NCBI RefSeq assembly: GCF_001484685.1
Contig: NZ_CP012200.1
Span: 1,296,321-1,360,320 of the forward strand
Length of the DNA stretch: 64,000 bases
Direction of reading: 5' to 3'
Origin: Thermococcus sp. 2319x1
GTDB lineage: Archaea; Methanobacteriota_B; Thermococci; Thermococcales; Thermococcaceae
Positions 26,685 to 34,731 of the stretch are shown here, piece after piece (the stretch's first letter is position 1; each line of letters opens with the position of its first letter). Below the pieces are notes generated by a model, which had not been told where the DNA came from, did not search any database, and saw only the letters and a program-made list of their open reading frames with translations. The position numbers and the translations under genes are program-made.

Positions 26685-27545
26685 CTACCACCTCCACATA
26701 ACCAAAGCAGATGTAAGTATCCACTCCCCCACAACGATCCAGTAAACTCTAAGAGCCCGCTTAATATCCTCAAGTCCCGGAGCTCTGCCATCAAAATAAT
26801 AAACTCCCTTTTTCTCAAGCCAGACTCCCAAAACGGCACTCATTGCTGCAATTGGTTTATCACCATTTATTTTAAACTTGGCCTTTTTGTAGTGAGACAG
26901 CACTTTCCTAGGACCCAAAGGAAGAAACAAAAGAACGGTCAAACGGGCGGGAATGAAGTTCGCAATATCATCCATCCTCGCCGCAAGCTTCCCAAAAAAC
27001 TCGTATCTCTCATTCCTGTATCCAATCATGGCATCGAGGGTGTTTATGGCCCTATACACCAATGCCCCGCTTAGCCCAAAGAGGAGAAAATAGAAAATTG
27101 GAGCAACCACACTATCCACGATGTTCTCGGCAAGGCTCTCGATTGCTGCTGAATTGAGATGATACCTATCTAGGCTTTTCACATCTCTGCTCACAATCAA
27201 ACCAACGTACTTTCGCTGTTCTTCAATGTCTTCTCTTATGGTGTCCTTTACATGCCAGGCAAGGCTTTTTACAGCAAAAGAGCTCTTTAAAAGGTAAACG
27301 CTCAAGCCAATGCCGAACCATTTGGGCAAAAAATCCGGGAGTTTTGAAAGGAAAAGGGCAAAGCCAATCACAGCCATTGTCCCCAAAGACCCTATAGCAA
27401 AATCCAGAGCTGGACTTCTCCTTCTGTAGTGTCTATCAAAAAATTCAATGAGCTTGCCAAACCACACTACGGGGTGAGTTAAGGTAGGTGGTTCTCCTAT
27501 AGCTAAATCCAACGCCAAAGCAAGGAGAAAGATTATCAGCTCCAT
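26685..27545 (-). CDS. cbiB: Adenosylcobinamide-phosphate synthase CbiB
   Basis: 286-residue integral membrane protein. [23 protein letters not shown] at the N-terminus (in part) is the CbiB signature, followed by several hydrophobic helices, [18 protein letters not shown] (~145) and [19 protein letters not shown] (~178). It joins the aminopropanol-phosphate linker to adenosylcobyric acid. The start at 27545 (MELIIFLL) is chosen because an upstream ATG at 27569 would lie inside the operator, ahead of the likely transcription start. Confidence 0.93.
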   Translation of the reverse strand: MELIIFLLALALDLAIGEPPTLTHPVVWFGKLIEFFDRHYRRRSPALDFAIGSLGTMAVIGFALFLSKLPDFLPKWFGIGLSVYLLKSSFAVKSLAWHVKDTIREDIEEQRKYVGLIVSRDVKSLDRYHLNSAAIESLAENIVDSVVAPIFYFLLFGLSGALVYRAINTLDAMIGYRNERYEFFGKLAARMDDIANFIPARLTVLLFLPLGPRKVLSHYKKAKFKINGDKPIAAMSAVLGVWLEKKGVYYFDGRAPGLEDIKRALRVYWIVVGEWILTSALVMWRW

Positions 27546-27561
27546 TTTGGCATCAACAGTG

Positions 27562-27578
27562 TTGGACATTTTATCCTT
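27562..27578. promoter_or_regulatory. B12-type operator (site 3), cbiB-cobD promoter
   Basis: Plus strand TTGGAC-ATTTT-ATCCTT, imperfect in the last arm. It lies between a TATA-like GTTAAAAGG (minus strand, ~27577-27585) and the cbiB ATG at 27545. Confidence 0.6.
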
Positions 27579-27625
27579 TTAACTCTTTCTGGAGCCCTCC
27601 TTATTTGACGACGATCTTCTAAGCC

Positions 27626-28137
27626 CTAAACTGTCCCGCCATGAATTGAGACAAATGCCTTTCTTATTTCTTCATACTCTTCAAGAATCTCCTCGTTTGG
27701 TTCTTTTATTCCTCTCCTAACGTACCAGGCTGGATGTTTAAGGTAAAGTGCATCAAGGTCAAGCTTTTCCAGGGCTTTCCGGGCGGTTTTTCCAATGGCA
27801 AAAATGGCTTTAGGCTTGAGGATATCGAGCTCCCTCTCCAAAAGCCCCAGTTCCTTTTCTCCAAATCCTTTCAGCCTGTTTTCCGGAGGATTGCACTTAA
27901 CAACATTAGTAATGTACACGAAATCCGGGTTTATGCCGAGGGAAAAAACGTTTTCCTAAGAAGCATTCCCGAGGCATCTCTGTAGAAGCATATCCCCGTT
28001 AATCCGCACCCCTTTCTGCCCGGTGCTTCACCTATCAAAGCAACACCGGAACCGACCCAGCCGTTTGCAAAGGGCAAGCCCTCAAAGGCTTTTATTTTCA
28101 TCTGGTATTCATGATACTCTTTACTGCAGAACCTCAA
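27626..28137 (-). pseudogene. Uracil-DNA glycosylase family protein, frameshifted
   Basis: Two abutting reading frames encode one UDG-superfamily protein. The first (28137 to ~27943) contains ALIGEAPGRKGCGLTG and GMLLRKTF. The second (to 27626) continues SLGINPDFVYITNVVKCNPP, then AIFAIGKTARKAL and YLKHPAWYVRRG. The frames join if one T is added to a T6 run (A6 on the plus strand, 27943-27948). It could be a real inactivating slip, a tolerated homopolymer slip, or a sequencing error. The start is a TTG at 28137 or a downstream ATG. Confidence 0.8.
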
Positions 28138-28194
28138 TGGGCTGTTTCATAGATAGCAACAAACGGAACATTTGAATTCTTTTGTTTTCCGAAA

Positions 28195-28205
28195 TTTTTA
28201 AATAG
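28195..28205 (+). promoter_or_regulatory. TATA box of the structured RNA
   Basis: TTTTTAAATAG preceded by CCGAAA (BRE-like). The predicted start of transcription, ~28228, coincides with the beginning of the GC-rich structured block. Confidence 0.6.
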
Positions 28206-28227
28206 TTTTGAGTTGTAATTTTAATGA

Positions 28228-28367
28228 TGTAGCAGTCCCCGATATGTGGGGTTCTAAGCCCGAAAGGGGACTGCTGAAAGCCCTGAAGATGTGGGGAGTA
28301 ACCGTTCCCCCCGAAAGCCAGCCAATGAAGACGGGAGGGTGGAAGCCTGCCCGTTATGAAATTAACA
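28228..28367 (+). ncRNA. Structured small RNA with three hairpins, possibly an H/ACA guide
   Basis: A GC-rich island directly after a TATA box. Hairpin 1: AGCAGTCCCC (28231-28240) pairs perfectly with GGGGACTGCT (28266-28275), with an inner GGG/CCC helix. Hairpin 2 has GGGGA/TCCCC (28293-28297/28306-28310). Hairpin 3 has ACGGG/CCCGT (28331-28335/28350-28354). The first two share a GA(t)ATGT-GGGG ... CCC-GAAA arrangement, like a kink-turn bound by L7Ae. An ACA trinucleotide lies at 28365-28367. No protein reading makes sense here. H/ACA identity is inferred; targets not determined. Confidence 0.62.
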
Positions 28368-28637
28368 CTCTACACACACTTTACGGGTAGGCAGAACGGC
28401 TCCAAGGAATTCAAGATAGAGTTTCAAGAGTTTAAGGGCTTTTTCCCCATCTGCCTTATTTTTAACCAAAAATCTTTCCCCCGGGTTGTAGATTGTTTTG
28501 GCATAGACTCCATAGACTTCCTCGTCCAGAGAGAGGAGATCTCTCCACGTCTTTAAGAATAACGGCATGGTTTTGAAGTTTTTTGGATTTATATAAACTT
28601 CGCCAATCCTTTTAAGGCTCTCAAACCTCAGCAGCAT
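28362..28637 (-). CDS. Conserved hypothetical protein, 91 residues
   Basis: Reads MLLRFESLKRIGEVYINPKN to a C-terminal RKVCVEC. It is basic and aromatic-rich with no recognised motif. A TATA-like element (minus AATTATAAATC, ~28658-28668) implies a leaderless or nearly leaderless transcript starting at the ATG, and the B12-type operator sits between them. It may therefore share regulation with the divergent cobZ operon. The 3' end touches the convergent structured RNA. Confidence 0.6.
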   Translation of the reverse strand: MLLRFESLKRIGEVYINPKNFKTMPLFLKTWRDLLSLDEEVYGVYAKTIYNPGERFLVKNKADGEKALKLLKLYLEFLGAVLPTRKVCVEC

Positions 28638-28638
28638 A

Positions 28639-28655
28639 AAGGATAAAATGTCCAA
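28639..28655. promoter_or_regulatory. B12-type operator (site 4), between divergent promoters
   Basis: AAGGAT-AAAAT-GTCCAA, identical to the complement of site 3 over all 17 positions. It overlaps the likely TATA of the rightward operon and the start region of the leftward 91-residue gene. Confidence 0.62.
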
Positions 28656-28679
28656 TAGATTTATAATTTTGGTGGTGGC

Positions 28680-28919
28680 ATGGAGACAAAATTTTGTGAG
28701 GGAATAATTGTAAAAGGAAAAAGCCCACAAGAAAGCTGCGCCCTCCACTTCTGGAAGGCTCCATGGAAAAGGGGATTTAAAGGAGCAATTAGCGGAGCTA
28801 TAAGAGCTTATCCATGGCTATGCCTTAACTGTGGTGCGATAATTCCTTACGTGGAGGAGGCAGAGCTTCAAAAAGTCAAAGAGGAATACGAAGAGGCAAA
28901 GCTGGAGGGAAGGCTTTGA
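28680..28919 (+). CDS. Small protein with a CxxC pair, first gene of the cobZ operon
   Basis: 79 residues starting after GGTGGTG. The middle contains HFWKAPWKRGFKGAISGAI and a single LCLNCGAIIPYVEE, a half zinc ribbon, followed by a charged helix. I do not recognise a function. It overlaps the next gene and lies behind a B12-type operator, so a role in corrinoid metabolism or its control is possible. Confidence 0.68.
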   Translation: METKFCEGIIVKGKSPQESCALHFWKAPWKRGFKGAISGAIRAYPWLCLNCGAIIPYVEEAELQKVKEEYEEAKLEGRL

Positions 28920-29569
28920 GGGGTGTAACTTTTTTCTCAGGTGGAAAGGATGGATTATACGCCCTCTATCTTGCCGAAAAGAGAGGTATCAAAGTTCCCT
29001 ATTTACTTGCCCTCAAGACTTCAATTGGACTATCTCCCCACTGGGAAAATTTTGATGCCCTTAAGATCATTGCAAATGCCATGGGGAAAACTCTCCTTAC
29101 CTTTGACATGGCAGAAGGAGGAGATTCTTTAGCCAGATTCATAGCATCCCTTGAAGTTGATTATCTCATAGCGGGGGACGTATTCATAGAAGAACACCTA
29201 AAGTGGGTGGAGTGGCTTGCTGAAAAAGCCGGTGTTAGAAGCTTAGAACCCCTGTGGGGACGAAATACGCTTGAGCTAGCCGAAGAGATTCTTAATACTG
29301 GCTTTGAATATGCAATAATTGCAGTAAATAAGGAAAAACTTGGAAAAGACTGGTTAGGATATAAGTTTTCCTCCCTGGAAGATTTAGATGTATTCTTAGA
29401 CAAGAACCCCGCCGTAGATCCGCTCGGTGAAAGGGGAGAGTTCCACACGGTAACACTCTCCGGCCCACTCTTTAGGGAGCGTTTTAAGCTTGAAAAGCTT
29501 TCCATTGAGAAAAGCGAAAAGTATTGGTGGTTAAGGTTTAAGGTGATGAGGGATGATCGAAAAGCTTAA
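28916..29569 (+). CDS. ATP-pyrophosphatase domain protein (COG2102, diphthamide-synthetase-like)
   Basis: 217 residues with a TTG start overlapping the preceding stop. The PP-loop TFFSGGKDGLYAL is at residue ~5, GDVFIEEHLKWVEWLA at ~82 and the family region LEPLWGRNTLELAEEIL at ~105. Relatives adenylate and amidate a carboxylate, as in diphthine-ammonia ligase. Here it sits between a B12 operator and cobZ, so an amidation or ligation in corrinoid salvage is a reasonable but unproven idea. Confidence 0.78.
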   Translation: MRGVTFFSGGKDGLYALYLAEKRGIKVPYLLALKTSIGLSPHWENFDALKIIANAMGKTLLTFDMAEGGDSLARFIASLEVDYLIAGDVFIEEHLKWVEWLAEKAGVRSLEPLWGRNTLELAEEILNTGFEYAIIAVNKEKLGKDWLGYKFSSLEDLDVFLDKNPAVDPLGERGEFHTVTLSGPLFRERFKLEKLSIEKSEKYWWLRFKVMRDDRKA

Positions 29570-29987
29570 TTCCAAAGGGGTAACCCTTGAAAAAATGCTC
29601 GATACTGCCCTGGAGCTCTACATCGGAGAAGAGAGAGAAAAGGTCAAAGAAAAACTCAAGGAAATCATGCTCCATTACCTAAACGATATAAATGTCCAAG
29701 CGCTTTTGACAGCTGCTCTGCTCCTGGAAGAGAACTTCAAAGTTGAAGGTGATCCCGTCAGCTTGGTTGCCGATGAGCTTATAGGAATTGACATAGCTGA
29801 ATACATTGGGGGCAAAATGGCGCTCTTCAACTTCTTTTACTATGACACAAAAAAGCCGGGGATTTTAAAGGAGCTTCCTCCTTTCCTGGATGATGCCATA
29901 GGAGGATTCATTGCCGGATGCATGACAAAGCTCTTCGAGCTCACTTCATCCGGGACTCCCAACGAAGGGGGAGGAATAACAATCTAA
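29553..29987 (+). CDS. cobZ: Alpha-ribazole-5'-phosphate phosphatase, CobZ/PgpA-like
   Basis: 144 residues of the PgpA-related fold. The N-terminal helix LNSKGVTLEKMLDTALELY resembles the soluble PgpA-like domain, followed by DPVSLVADELIGIDIAEYIGG (in part; ~68-90, conserved DE/G core) and DDAIGGFIAGCMTKL (~115). CobZ dephosphorylates alpha-ribazole phosphate made by CobT. The assignment over PgpA rests on neighbouring cobS, cobY and cobT and the lack of strong membrane helices. Confidence 0.84.
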   Translation: MIEKLNSKGVTLEKMLDTALELYIGEEREKVKEKLKEIMLHYLNDINVQALLTAALLLEENFKVEGDPVSLVADELIGIDIAEYIGGKMALFNFFYYDTKKPGILKELPPFLDDAIGGFIAGCMTKLFELTSSGTPNEGGGITI

Positions 29988-30682
29988 TCTTCCCTGAACT
30001 CGATGGTAAGAATCAATACCAAGCACAAAACTAGCCAGAACACTAATGATGCCATAGACAAACCCCCATATTGCGGATGCTCATATGCTATCAGGTGGGA
30101 AGCACTGACGGTGGGTATCAGGAGGAGAACATAGCGTAGTTTCTCGGGTGCGAGAGTTATGGGGTAATAAACCGGAAGAAAAACCGTTAGTATGGTTGTT
30201 AAAACCGTTGACAGCCTCATAACCGTAAGGGGTTCCCTCATTTTGACACCGATGTACATTCCAATGGTCGTGCTCCATATCCACAGAGAAACCACACCGA
30301 AGGCTACATATCTTATGTGAGAAAGCCCAAACTTTGCGAGGAGAGTGAGGATGAGTATCGCCAAGTAAGGCGTAGCCGGCAAACTCATGCCTATCGATAT
30401 TCCGAGCATCTTCTCTGCTGAATTCCCAGGTAAAGACATCATTATATCGTAAAATTTTGAACGAACTTTCATCCCCACCAGCTCTATTGGAAGATCTGCC
30501 ATCCCAACCCCAATGATGAAGCTGATGATGGCTCCTGCAATGGCAGATGAAAGAAATCTGCCCTCACTAATCACATAGACGATAAAAATAAACGAAAGTG
30601 GTTGTATGGCAAAACTTAAGATTGAGCTTTTGCTCTTCATTAATGCGTTCCCATAATACTCAATTATTGCCCAGAGGTTCAT
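29984..30682 (-). CDS. ABC-2 type permease of the RiPP-like cluster
   Basis: 232 residues with about six hydrophobic segments, e.g. LSFIFIVYVI, IAGAIISFIIGVGM, LAILILTLLAKFG and LVFWLVLCLVLILTI. No ATPase or solute-binding motif. It overlaps the ATP-binding gene by 4 bp (ATGA) and presumably forms the membrane half of that exporter. Its stop converges with cobZ, but its operon reads the other way and belongs with the maturase. Confidence 0.82.
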   Translation of the reverse strand: MNLWAIIEYYGNALMKSKSSILSFAIQPLSFIFIVYVISEGRFLSSAIAGAIISFIIGVGMADLPIELVGMKVRSKFYDIMMSLPGNSAEKMLGISIGMSLPATPYLAILILTLLAKFGLSHIRYVAFGVVSLWIWSTTIGMYIGVKMREPLTVMRLSTVLTTILTVFLPVYYPITLAPEKLRYVLLLIPTVSASHLIAYEHPQYGGLSMASLVFWLVLCLVLILTIEFRED

Positions 30683-31560
30683 CTCAAATCCCCCACAAGG
30701 AATATATCTTCTATGGTCAGTTCCTCTCTTTTAAAAGGGATTCCAGTATCTTTTAGCTCCTCAATCACCTCTCTTTCCTCTGATTTTGACTTGGTATAGA
30801 CGAAAGTGTTCTTCCCTGCCCTCCTTGTTGTATAGTCCTCCTTGGTAAACTCCCCAAAAACAACTATCTTCGAATGGAACTGTGATAGATACTGCCGTGC
30901 AATTTTCTCGGGTTTACCAAAAGCAACCACCCTTCCTTTTTTAAGGAGAAGCACGTTGTCGCATACGCTGGAAATTTCGTTCAAATAGTGGCTTGTTATT
31001 ACTACGGTGGAGTTCTTGCTTTTTTCTCTCAATATTTCCCACAACTTCAGGCGATTTTCAACGTCGAGCCCCACAGTAGGCTCATCCAGATAGTAGATTT
31101 TAGCATCAGCCGACAAAATCATGGCGAGCAGAGTTTTCCTCACCATGCCACCCGAAAGCGTTGACATTATCTTATCGGCATAGTCAATGCCAAACTCCTC
31201 CACAGCCTTTCCAGCCCGAATCTTGGCATCTTTCCTTGAAAATCCACGCATCCTGAGGTAGTGGTAAATGTACTCGAAAGGCGTGAGGGTGTAAAAATGG
31301 GACTTTGCCTCTTGAGGCAGGAGCGCAAAGAGGTTTTTAATTTCGCTTTTGCGGGAATTAACCTCATGACCGTACAGGAGTATTCTGCCCTTGTCCGGTT
31401 TAAGCAGTAAACTGAGAATTCTCACTAAGGTTGTTTTTCCCGCACCGTTCGGCCCAATAATCCCGAGAATGCCCCCTTCCTGCACTGAAAAAGTTAAGGA
31501 ATCGAGGGCTTTGATTTCTCCATAGCTCTTGGTGAGATCTTCAACTGCTATTGCTTCCAT
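30679..31560 (-). CDS. ABC transporter ATP-binding protein of the RiPP-like cluster
   Basis: 293 residues. Walker A GPNGAGKTTLVRIL (~38), Q-loop LPQEAKSHFYT (~85), signature LSGGMVRKTLLAMILSA (~134), Walker B IYYLDEPTVGLD (~155) and H-loop TSHYLNE (~188). The start at 31560 follows GGGGGAAGA and lies 13 bp inside the end of the maturase gene, so translation is coupled. Likely exports or confers immunity to the modified peptide. Confidence 0.9.
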   Translation of the reverse strand: MEAIAVEDLTKSYGEIKALDSLTFSVQEGGILGIIGPNGAGKTTLVRILSLLLKPDKGRILLYGHEVNSRKSEIKNLFALLPQEAKSHFYTLTPFEYIYHYLRMRGFSRKDAKIRAGKAVEEFGIDYADKIMSTLSGGMVRKTLLAMILSADAKIYYLDEPTVGLDVENRLKLWEILREKSKNSTVVITSHYLNEISSVCDNVLLLKKGRVVAFGKPEKIARQYLSQFHSKIVVFGEFTKEDYTTRRAGKNTFVYTKSKSEEREVIEELKDTGIPFKREELTIEDIFLVGDLR

Positions 31561-32954
31561 TCTTCCCCCTCCAACTTGGAGGTGTACAATTGGTTTAATG
31601 GGGAGCCTGGAATATCTTTTGTGCAATACAGTTCTCGGGGTATGGCCTTGCAAAACGTGTTGCAATATCCTTTCTTATAAAGAACGCATTGTCTGCATTC
31701 AGGAGCAACCAAGTTGAATTTATCCTTTTCAGGATCATCAATGCCGATCCTGAAGTATTCTGCAAGGGGAGATGCCAATATGTCTTTTAAAGAGTTTTGA
31801 AAAATATTGCCTAATTTAAACTTTTGATCCCTAAGAAAGACGCAAGGATATACATCCCCATTTGTATGTATTTGTATTTGAAAATTAACTGCGCCGCATC
31901 TGGCAGTTGGTTTTGTAGGGGGCGGATTAAGGGGTGTCACACCCGCTAAAGACTTCAACACAGTTACATTTTTTGCTTGTTTTGATCCTTGAAGTATCAA
32001 GTGGTATGCCTCTACTAGTTCGTTAAGGGAGAGCCCTTCGGATTTTATGAATTTTCCTCTACCAATAGGGATTAATGCTCCATAAACCCAGCTATCCGCT
32101 CCTAATGAATCAACGAGTTTAATAATATCGGGCAATTCATGCAAGTTTCTTTTACCTATGGTAGTGCCAACAACGATCATTGTTCTATGATGGTTCTTAT
32201 CTCTGGCAAGGTTTTTGATAGCCCAAATTACTTTATCATAAGTCCCATACCCCCGATAAAATTCGTGAGTGTCTCGTGTTGCTCCATCCAATGCTATCTG
32301 GATTTCATCAACATACTCCTTAACAATGGACAACAATTTTTGATTCTTATACAATGGAGTTCCATTAGTGGCAACTATCACATAAAATCCACGATCTTGA
32401 GCATCTCTTAGTATTTTGTCAATCTCTGGATGAAGAAGGGGTTCTCCTCCAGTAACCCATAAAATTGGGATTCTAAGAGTTTCAAGTTCGTCAAACACAT
32501 GCAAAACTTCATCAAAACTCATGTACAGATTTGTGTGAGGTCCAGAATTAGCATAACAGTATTTGCAAGCCAAATTACAGTAGGATGTAATCTCTACTGC
32601 TGCTAGATGAGGAGCAGAGTATGAGTATGGGTGTGCTTGGGGATATGGAGAAAGGAATTCTGTAGTAAATCCCAGCAATTTGCTTAGGCGTTCGTAGAGC
32701 ATAGCCTCGGCATTTTCTCGAGTCATTCCAAAAGCATTTTGCATCATTGAAACAATTTTTTCATAAGGTACATGTGACTTAGCAAGTTCAAGTAGTGCAA
32801 TAGTTCCAAGGTCTGTGTAAACTTCAAAACCTTTTGTATCCTTTTTGCTACTAATCTTGTGAAGTACTAATCCCCGTCCTTCCTCTTTTCTCCAGTAGAA
32901 AACTCCTGAGTCAACAAGCCTCTGAAGCTTCAAATACAAATCTTCAGTGTTCAT
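31548..32954 (-). CDS. Radical SAM/SPASM peptide maturase with N-terminal PqqD-like recognition domain
   Basis: 468 residues. Residues ~15-97 resemble a PqqD/RRE fold (YTDLGTIALLELAKSHVPYE, then a helical MTRENAEAMLYERLSKLLG). The radical-SAM cluster motif CNLACKYC is C126/C130/C133, followed by TGGEPLLHP (~168). The C-terminal SPASM region carries ARCGAVNFQI, YPCVFLRD, PECRQCVLYKKGYCNTFC and a final Cys. Such enzymes bind a leader through the RRE and build thioether or C-C crosslinks in a core peptide. RBS AGGAGGGAG. It follows the 48-residue precursor by 50 bp. Confidence 0.92.
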   Translation of the reverse strand: MNTEDLYLKLQRLVDSGVFYWRKEEGRGLVLHKISSKKDTKGFEVYTDLGTIALLELAKSHVPYEKIVSMMQNAFGMTRENAEAMLYERLSKLLGFTTEFLSPYPQAHPYSYSAPHLAAVEITSYCNLACKYCYANSGPHTNLYMSFDEVLHVFDELETLRIPILWVTGGEPLLHPEIDKILRDAQDRGFYVIVATNGTPLYKNQKLLSIVKEYVDEIQIALDGATRDTHEFYRGYGTYDKVIWAIKNLARDKNHHRTMIVVGTTIGKRNLHELPDIIKLVDSLGADSWVYGALIPIGRGKFIKSEGLSLNELVEAYHLILQGSKQAKNVTVLKSLAGVTPLNPPPTKPTARCGAVNFQIQIHTNGDVYPCVFLRDQKFKLGNIFQNSLKDILASPLAEYFRIGIDDPEKDKFNLVAPECRQCVLYKKGYCNTFCKAIPRELYCTKDIPGSPLNQLYTSKLEGEEWKQ

Positions 32955-33004
32955 TTTACTCCCTCCTTTGACTCATACACAAAAATTAAAAATACAATAG
33001 GGGA

Positions 33005-33151
33005 TCAAAAACCACTTATTGACCATGCCCTTGAGTTGCACTGTCTGCCTGCACACAATGGGGGGATTTGGGAGTAGTTGAATTCTGGCTTGGTCTCGAC
33101 TATGTTTTTAACAAGTTCCAAAATTTCCGCTTCTTGCTTGGCGTCCGCCAC
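33005..33151 (-). CDS. Candidate RiPP precursor peptide, 48 residues
   Basis: GTG start six bases after GGTGA, with an upstream TATA-like TTTATAATT (~33184-33193) at the right distance. The leader begins MADAKQEAEILELVKNIVET, an amphipathic charged helix, followed by KPEFNYSQIPP. The C-terminal part LCAGRQCNSRAWSISGF holds the only two cysteines, four residues apart, plus Ser, Asn and Trp. The stop lies 50 bp before the radical SAM/SPASM gene in the same direction. The layout is that of a leader-core RiPP precursor. The product and the modification are unknown. Confidence 0.8.
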   Translation of the reverse strand: MADAKQEAEILELVKNIVETKPEFNYSQIPPLCAGRQCNSRAWSISGF

Positions 33152-33181
33152 GCAAATCACCAGTAGTATATTTAAACACAA

Positions 33182-33196
33182 AAATTATAAATTTTA
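33182..33196 (-). promoter_or_regulatory. TATA-like element of the RiPP-like operon
   Basis: The minus strand reads AATTTATAATTTTTG. Transcription would begin near 33162, just before GGTGA and the GTG start. A second AT-rich element TTTAAATATA (33167-33177) is closer than usual. Confidence 0.5.
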
Positions 33197-33425
33197 CTTT
33201 TGATACTTCAATATTGTCCAGGATAATCAGTAGGACGTTAGAGTTAGACTATCTTAAGTTAAGATTCCATAAAAAAGATGAAAAAAGATTAAGACTGAAC
33301 CCACCTAGTAAACAATGATTTCAGCCTTTATATTCCCCTCAACTTTTTCTGATTTTCTCAAGTAGTATTAGTGATTTAAATCGCCCCTACTGCTTATCCT
33401 GGCAGTATTCGTACATGGGGCAGAC
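33197..33425. other. Intergenic region between the RiPP-like operon and cobS
   Basis: About 230 bases, AT-rich. I see no protein frame with a ribosome site. It holds short stems such as CTTAAGTTAAG (33252-33262) but nothing assignable. Confidence 0.4.
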
Positions 33426-33444
33426 TTTTTAAGCTTTCTTGCAA

Positions 33445-33461
33445 TTGGATTAATTAGCCAG
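33445..33461. promoter_or_regulatory. Degenerate B12-type operator (site 5), cobS promoter
   Basis: TTGGAT-TAATT-AGCCAG keeps one full arm and four of six positions of the other. It lies between the TATA-like TTTTTAAG (~33426-33433) and the cobS ATG. Confidence 0.45.
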
Positions 33462-33469
33462 GTGGTTGC

Positions 33470-34165
33470 ATGAGAAACATCATCCCGTTTATGACAAGAG
33501 TCCCAATAAGGGGAGACTTCGAAAAAGCCAGGAATGAAATATGGGCCTTTCCTCTGCTTGCTACCCTTACCTCCTCTCTGCCCACTTTGATTTTATACCT
33601 TGACCTTCCTATGAAAAACATCTTAGCAATTCTCTCGCTTTACTCCACAATAGGCCTACTCCACTTGGACGGGCTAGCCGATTGGGCCGATGGAATTATG
33701 GTTAAAGGAGACAGAGAAAGGAAAATTGAAGCCATGAAAGACCTGAACACGGGTATAGCTGGAATTTTTGCCGTTGCAATGGTACTTCTTGTCCAGATAT
33801 ACTCCCTAAACTACCTCCCATTTTATGCAATATTTCTGGCTGAGCTGAACTCAAAGTATGCAATGCTCCTTGCTTTAGCCACCAAAAAACCACTTGGATC
33901 AGGATTAGGATGGTATTTTATGGAAAAGATGAACAAAAGGCAATTGGCTGTTGGCACCTTGTTATACTCGATCCTCATCTTCCCTATAGGATTTTATAAC
34001 CCAAAGGCCATTTTTTCAGTTGTTGGACTTTTGGTTAGTGCATACGTCATGAAGGTTAGTATAGACAATTTCGGAGGTTTAAATGGGGACTGCATTGGAG
34101 CAATAGCAGAGATAACAAGAGCCGGAACACTTTTACTTACGGCTTTTGTCTGGTGGTATCTATGA
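33470..34165 (+). CDS. cobS: Adenosylcobinamide-GDP ribazoletransferase (cobalamin synthase) CobS
   Basis: 231 residues, polytopic. FMTRVPIRG near the start and [23 protein letters not shown] (in part; ~62-82), which contains the acidic metal/substrate motif DGLADWADG, are diagnostic. [17 protein letters not shown] is near the C-terminus. It joins adenosylcobinamide-GDP to alpha-ribazole in the membrane. RBS GGTGG; the stop overlaps the cobY start (ATGA). Confidence 0.95.
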   Translation: MRNIIPFMTRVPIRGDFEKARNEIWAFPLLATLTSSLPTLILYLDLPMKNILAILSLYSTIGLLHLDGLADWADGIMVKGDRERKIEAMKDLNTGIAGIFAVAMVLLVQIYSLNYLPFYAIFLAELNSKYAMLLALATKKPLGSGLGWYFMEKMNKRQLAVGTLLYSILIFPIGFYNPKAIFSVVGLLVSAYVMKVSIDNFGGLNGDCIGAIAEITRAGTLLLTAFVWWYL

Positions 34166-34731
34166 TAATCATCTTAGCGGGTGGAAAATCTACCAGAATG
34201 GGAAAAGAAAAGCCAGTGTTGAAAATAGCAGATAAAGAAATGCTCCTCTGGGTTTACAATGAGAGCTCAAAGATAGATGAAACCCTTGTTGCCCTCTCGA
34301 AGAACACGCCAAAAACAATGGAACTATGCCTCCGGGAGGGGATTCCCTTCGTTAACACGCCGGGAAGAGGATACGTTGAAGACGTTCAGTGGCTCTTGAG
34401 TGAGTTTGGACCATTTGTAAGCGTCTCAGCTGACCTGCCTTTCGTGAAGGCGTGTGATGTTGCCCTTATAAGGAGAGAGCTTGAAAAGAAAAAAACCAGC
34501 ATCACCGGAGTTTTGCCTTTAAACATAGTCCCAAAAGACCTTGGAGTCACAGCTTACAGAGGATACGCAATTGTAGGAATTAACGGAGTTTCCTATGAGG
34601 GAGAAAAATTCGTCGAGCTGAGAAATCCTCTTTTGGCCATAAACGTGAACACACCAAGGGAGCTTGAACTTGCAAACAGAATTGCCAAGCTCCTATATAT
34701 CAAGTTCACTCAGGATGTGATTGAGGTCTAA
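34162..34731 (+). CDS. cobY: GTP:adenosylcobinamide-phosphate guanylyltransferase CobY
   Basis: 189 residues, nucleotidyltransferase fold. The N-terminal [20 protein letters not shown] is the GTP-binding motif and [11 protein letters not shown] (~92) is the metal site. CobY is the archaeal replacement for CobU and makes adenosylcobinamide-GDP for CobS. It is translationally coupled to cobS. Its 3' end overlaps the convergent cbiP by 39 bp. Confidence 0.94.
   Translation: MIIILAGGKSTRMGKEKPVLKIADKEMLLWVYNESSKIDETLVALSKNTPKTMELCLREGIPFVNTPGRGYVEDVQWLLSEFGPFVSVSADLPFVKACDVALIRRELEKKKTSITGVLPLNIVPKDLGVTAYRGYAIVGINGVSYEGEKFVELRNPLLAINVNTPRELELANRIAKLLYIKFTQDVIEV

Noticed and set aside
28208-28390. 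Open frame of 60 codons over the structured RNA
   Set aside because: No ribosome site, and it begins upstream of the predicted transcript start; the hairpins explain the conservation-like composition better.
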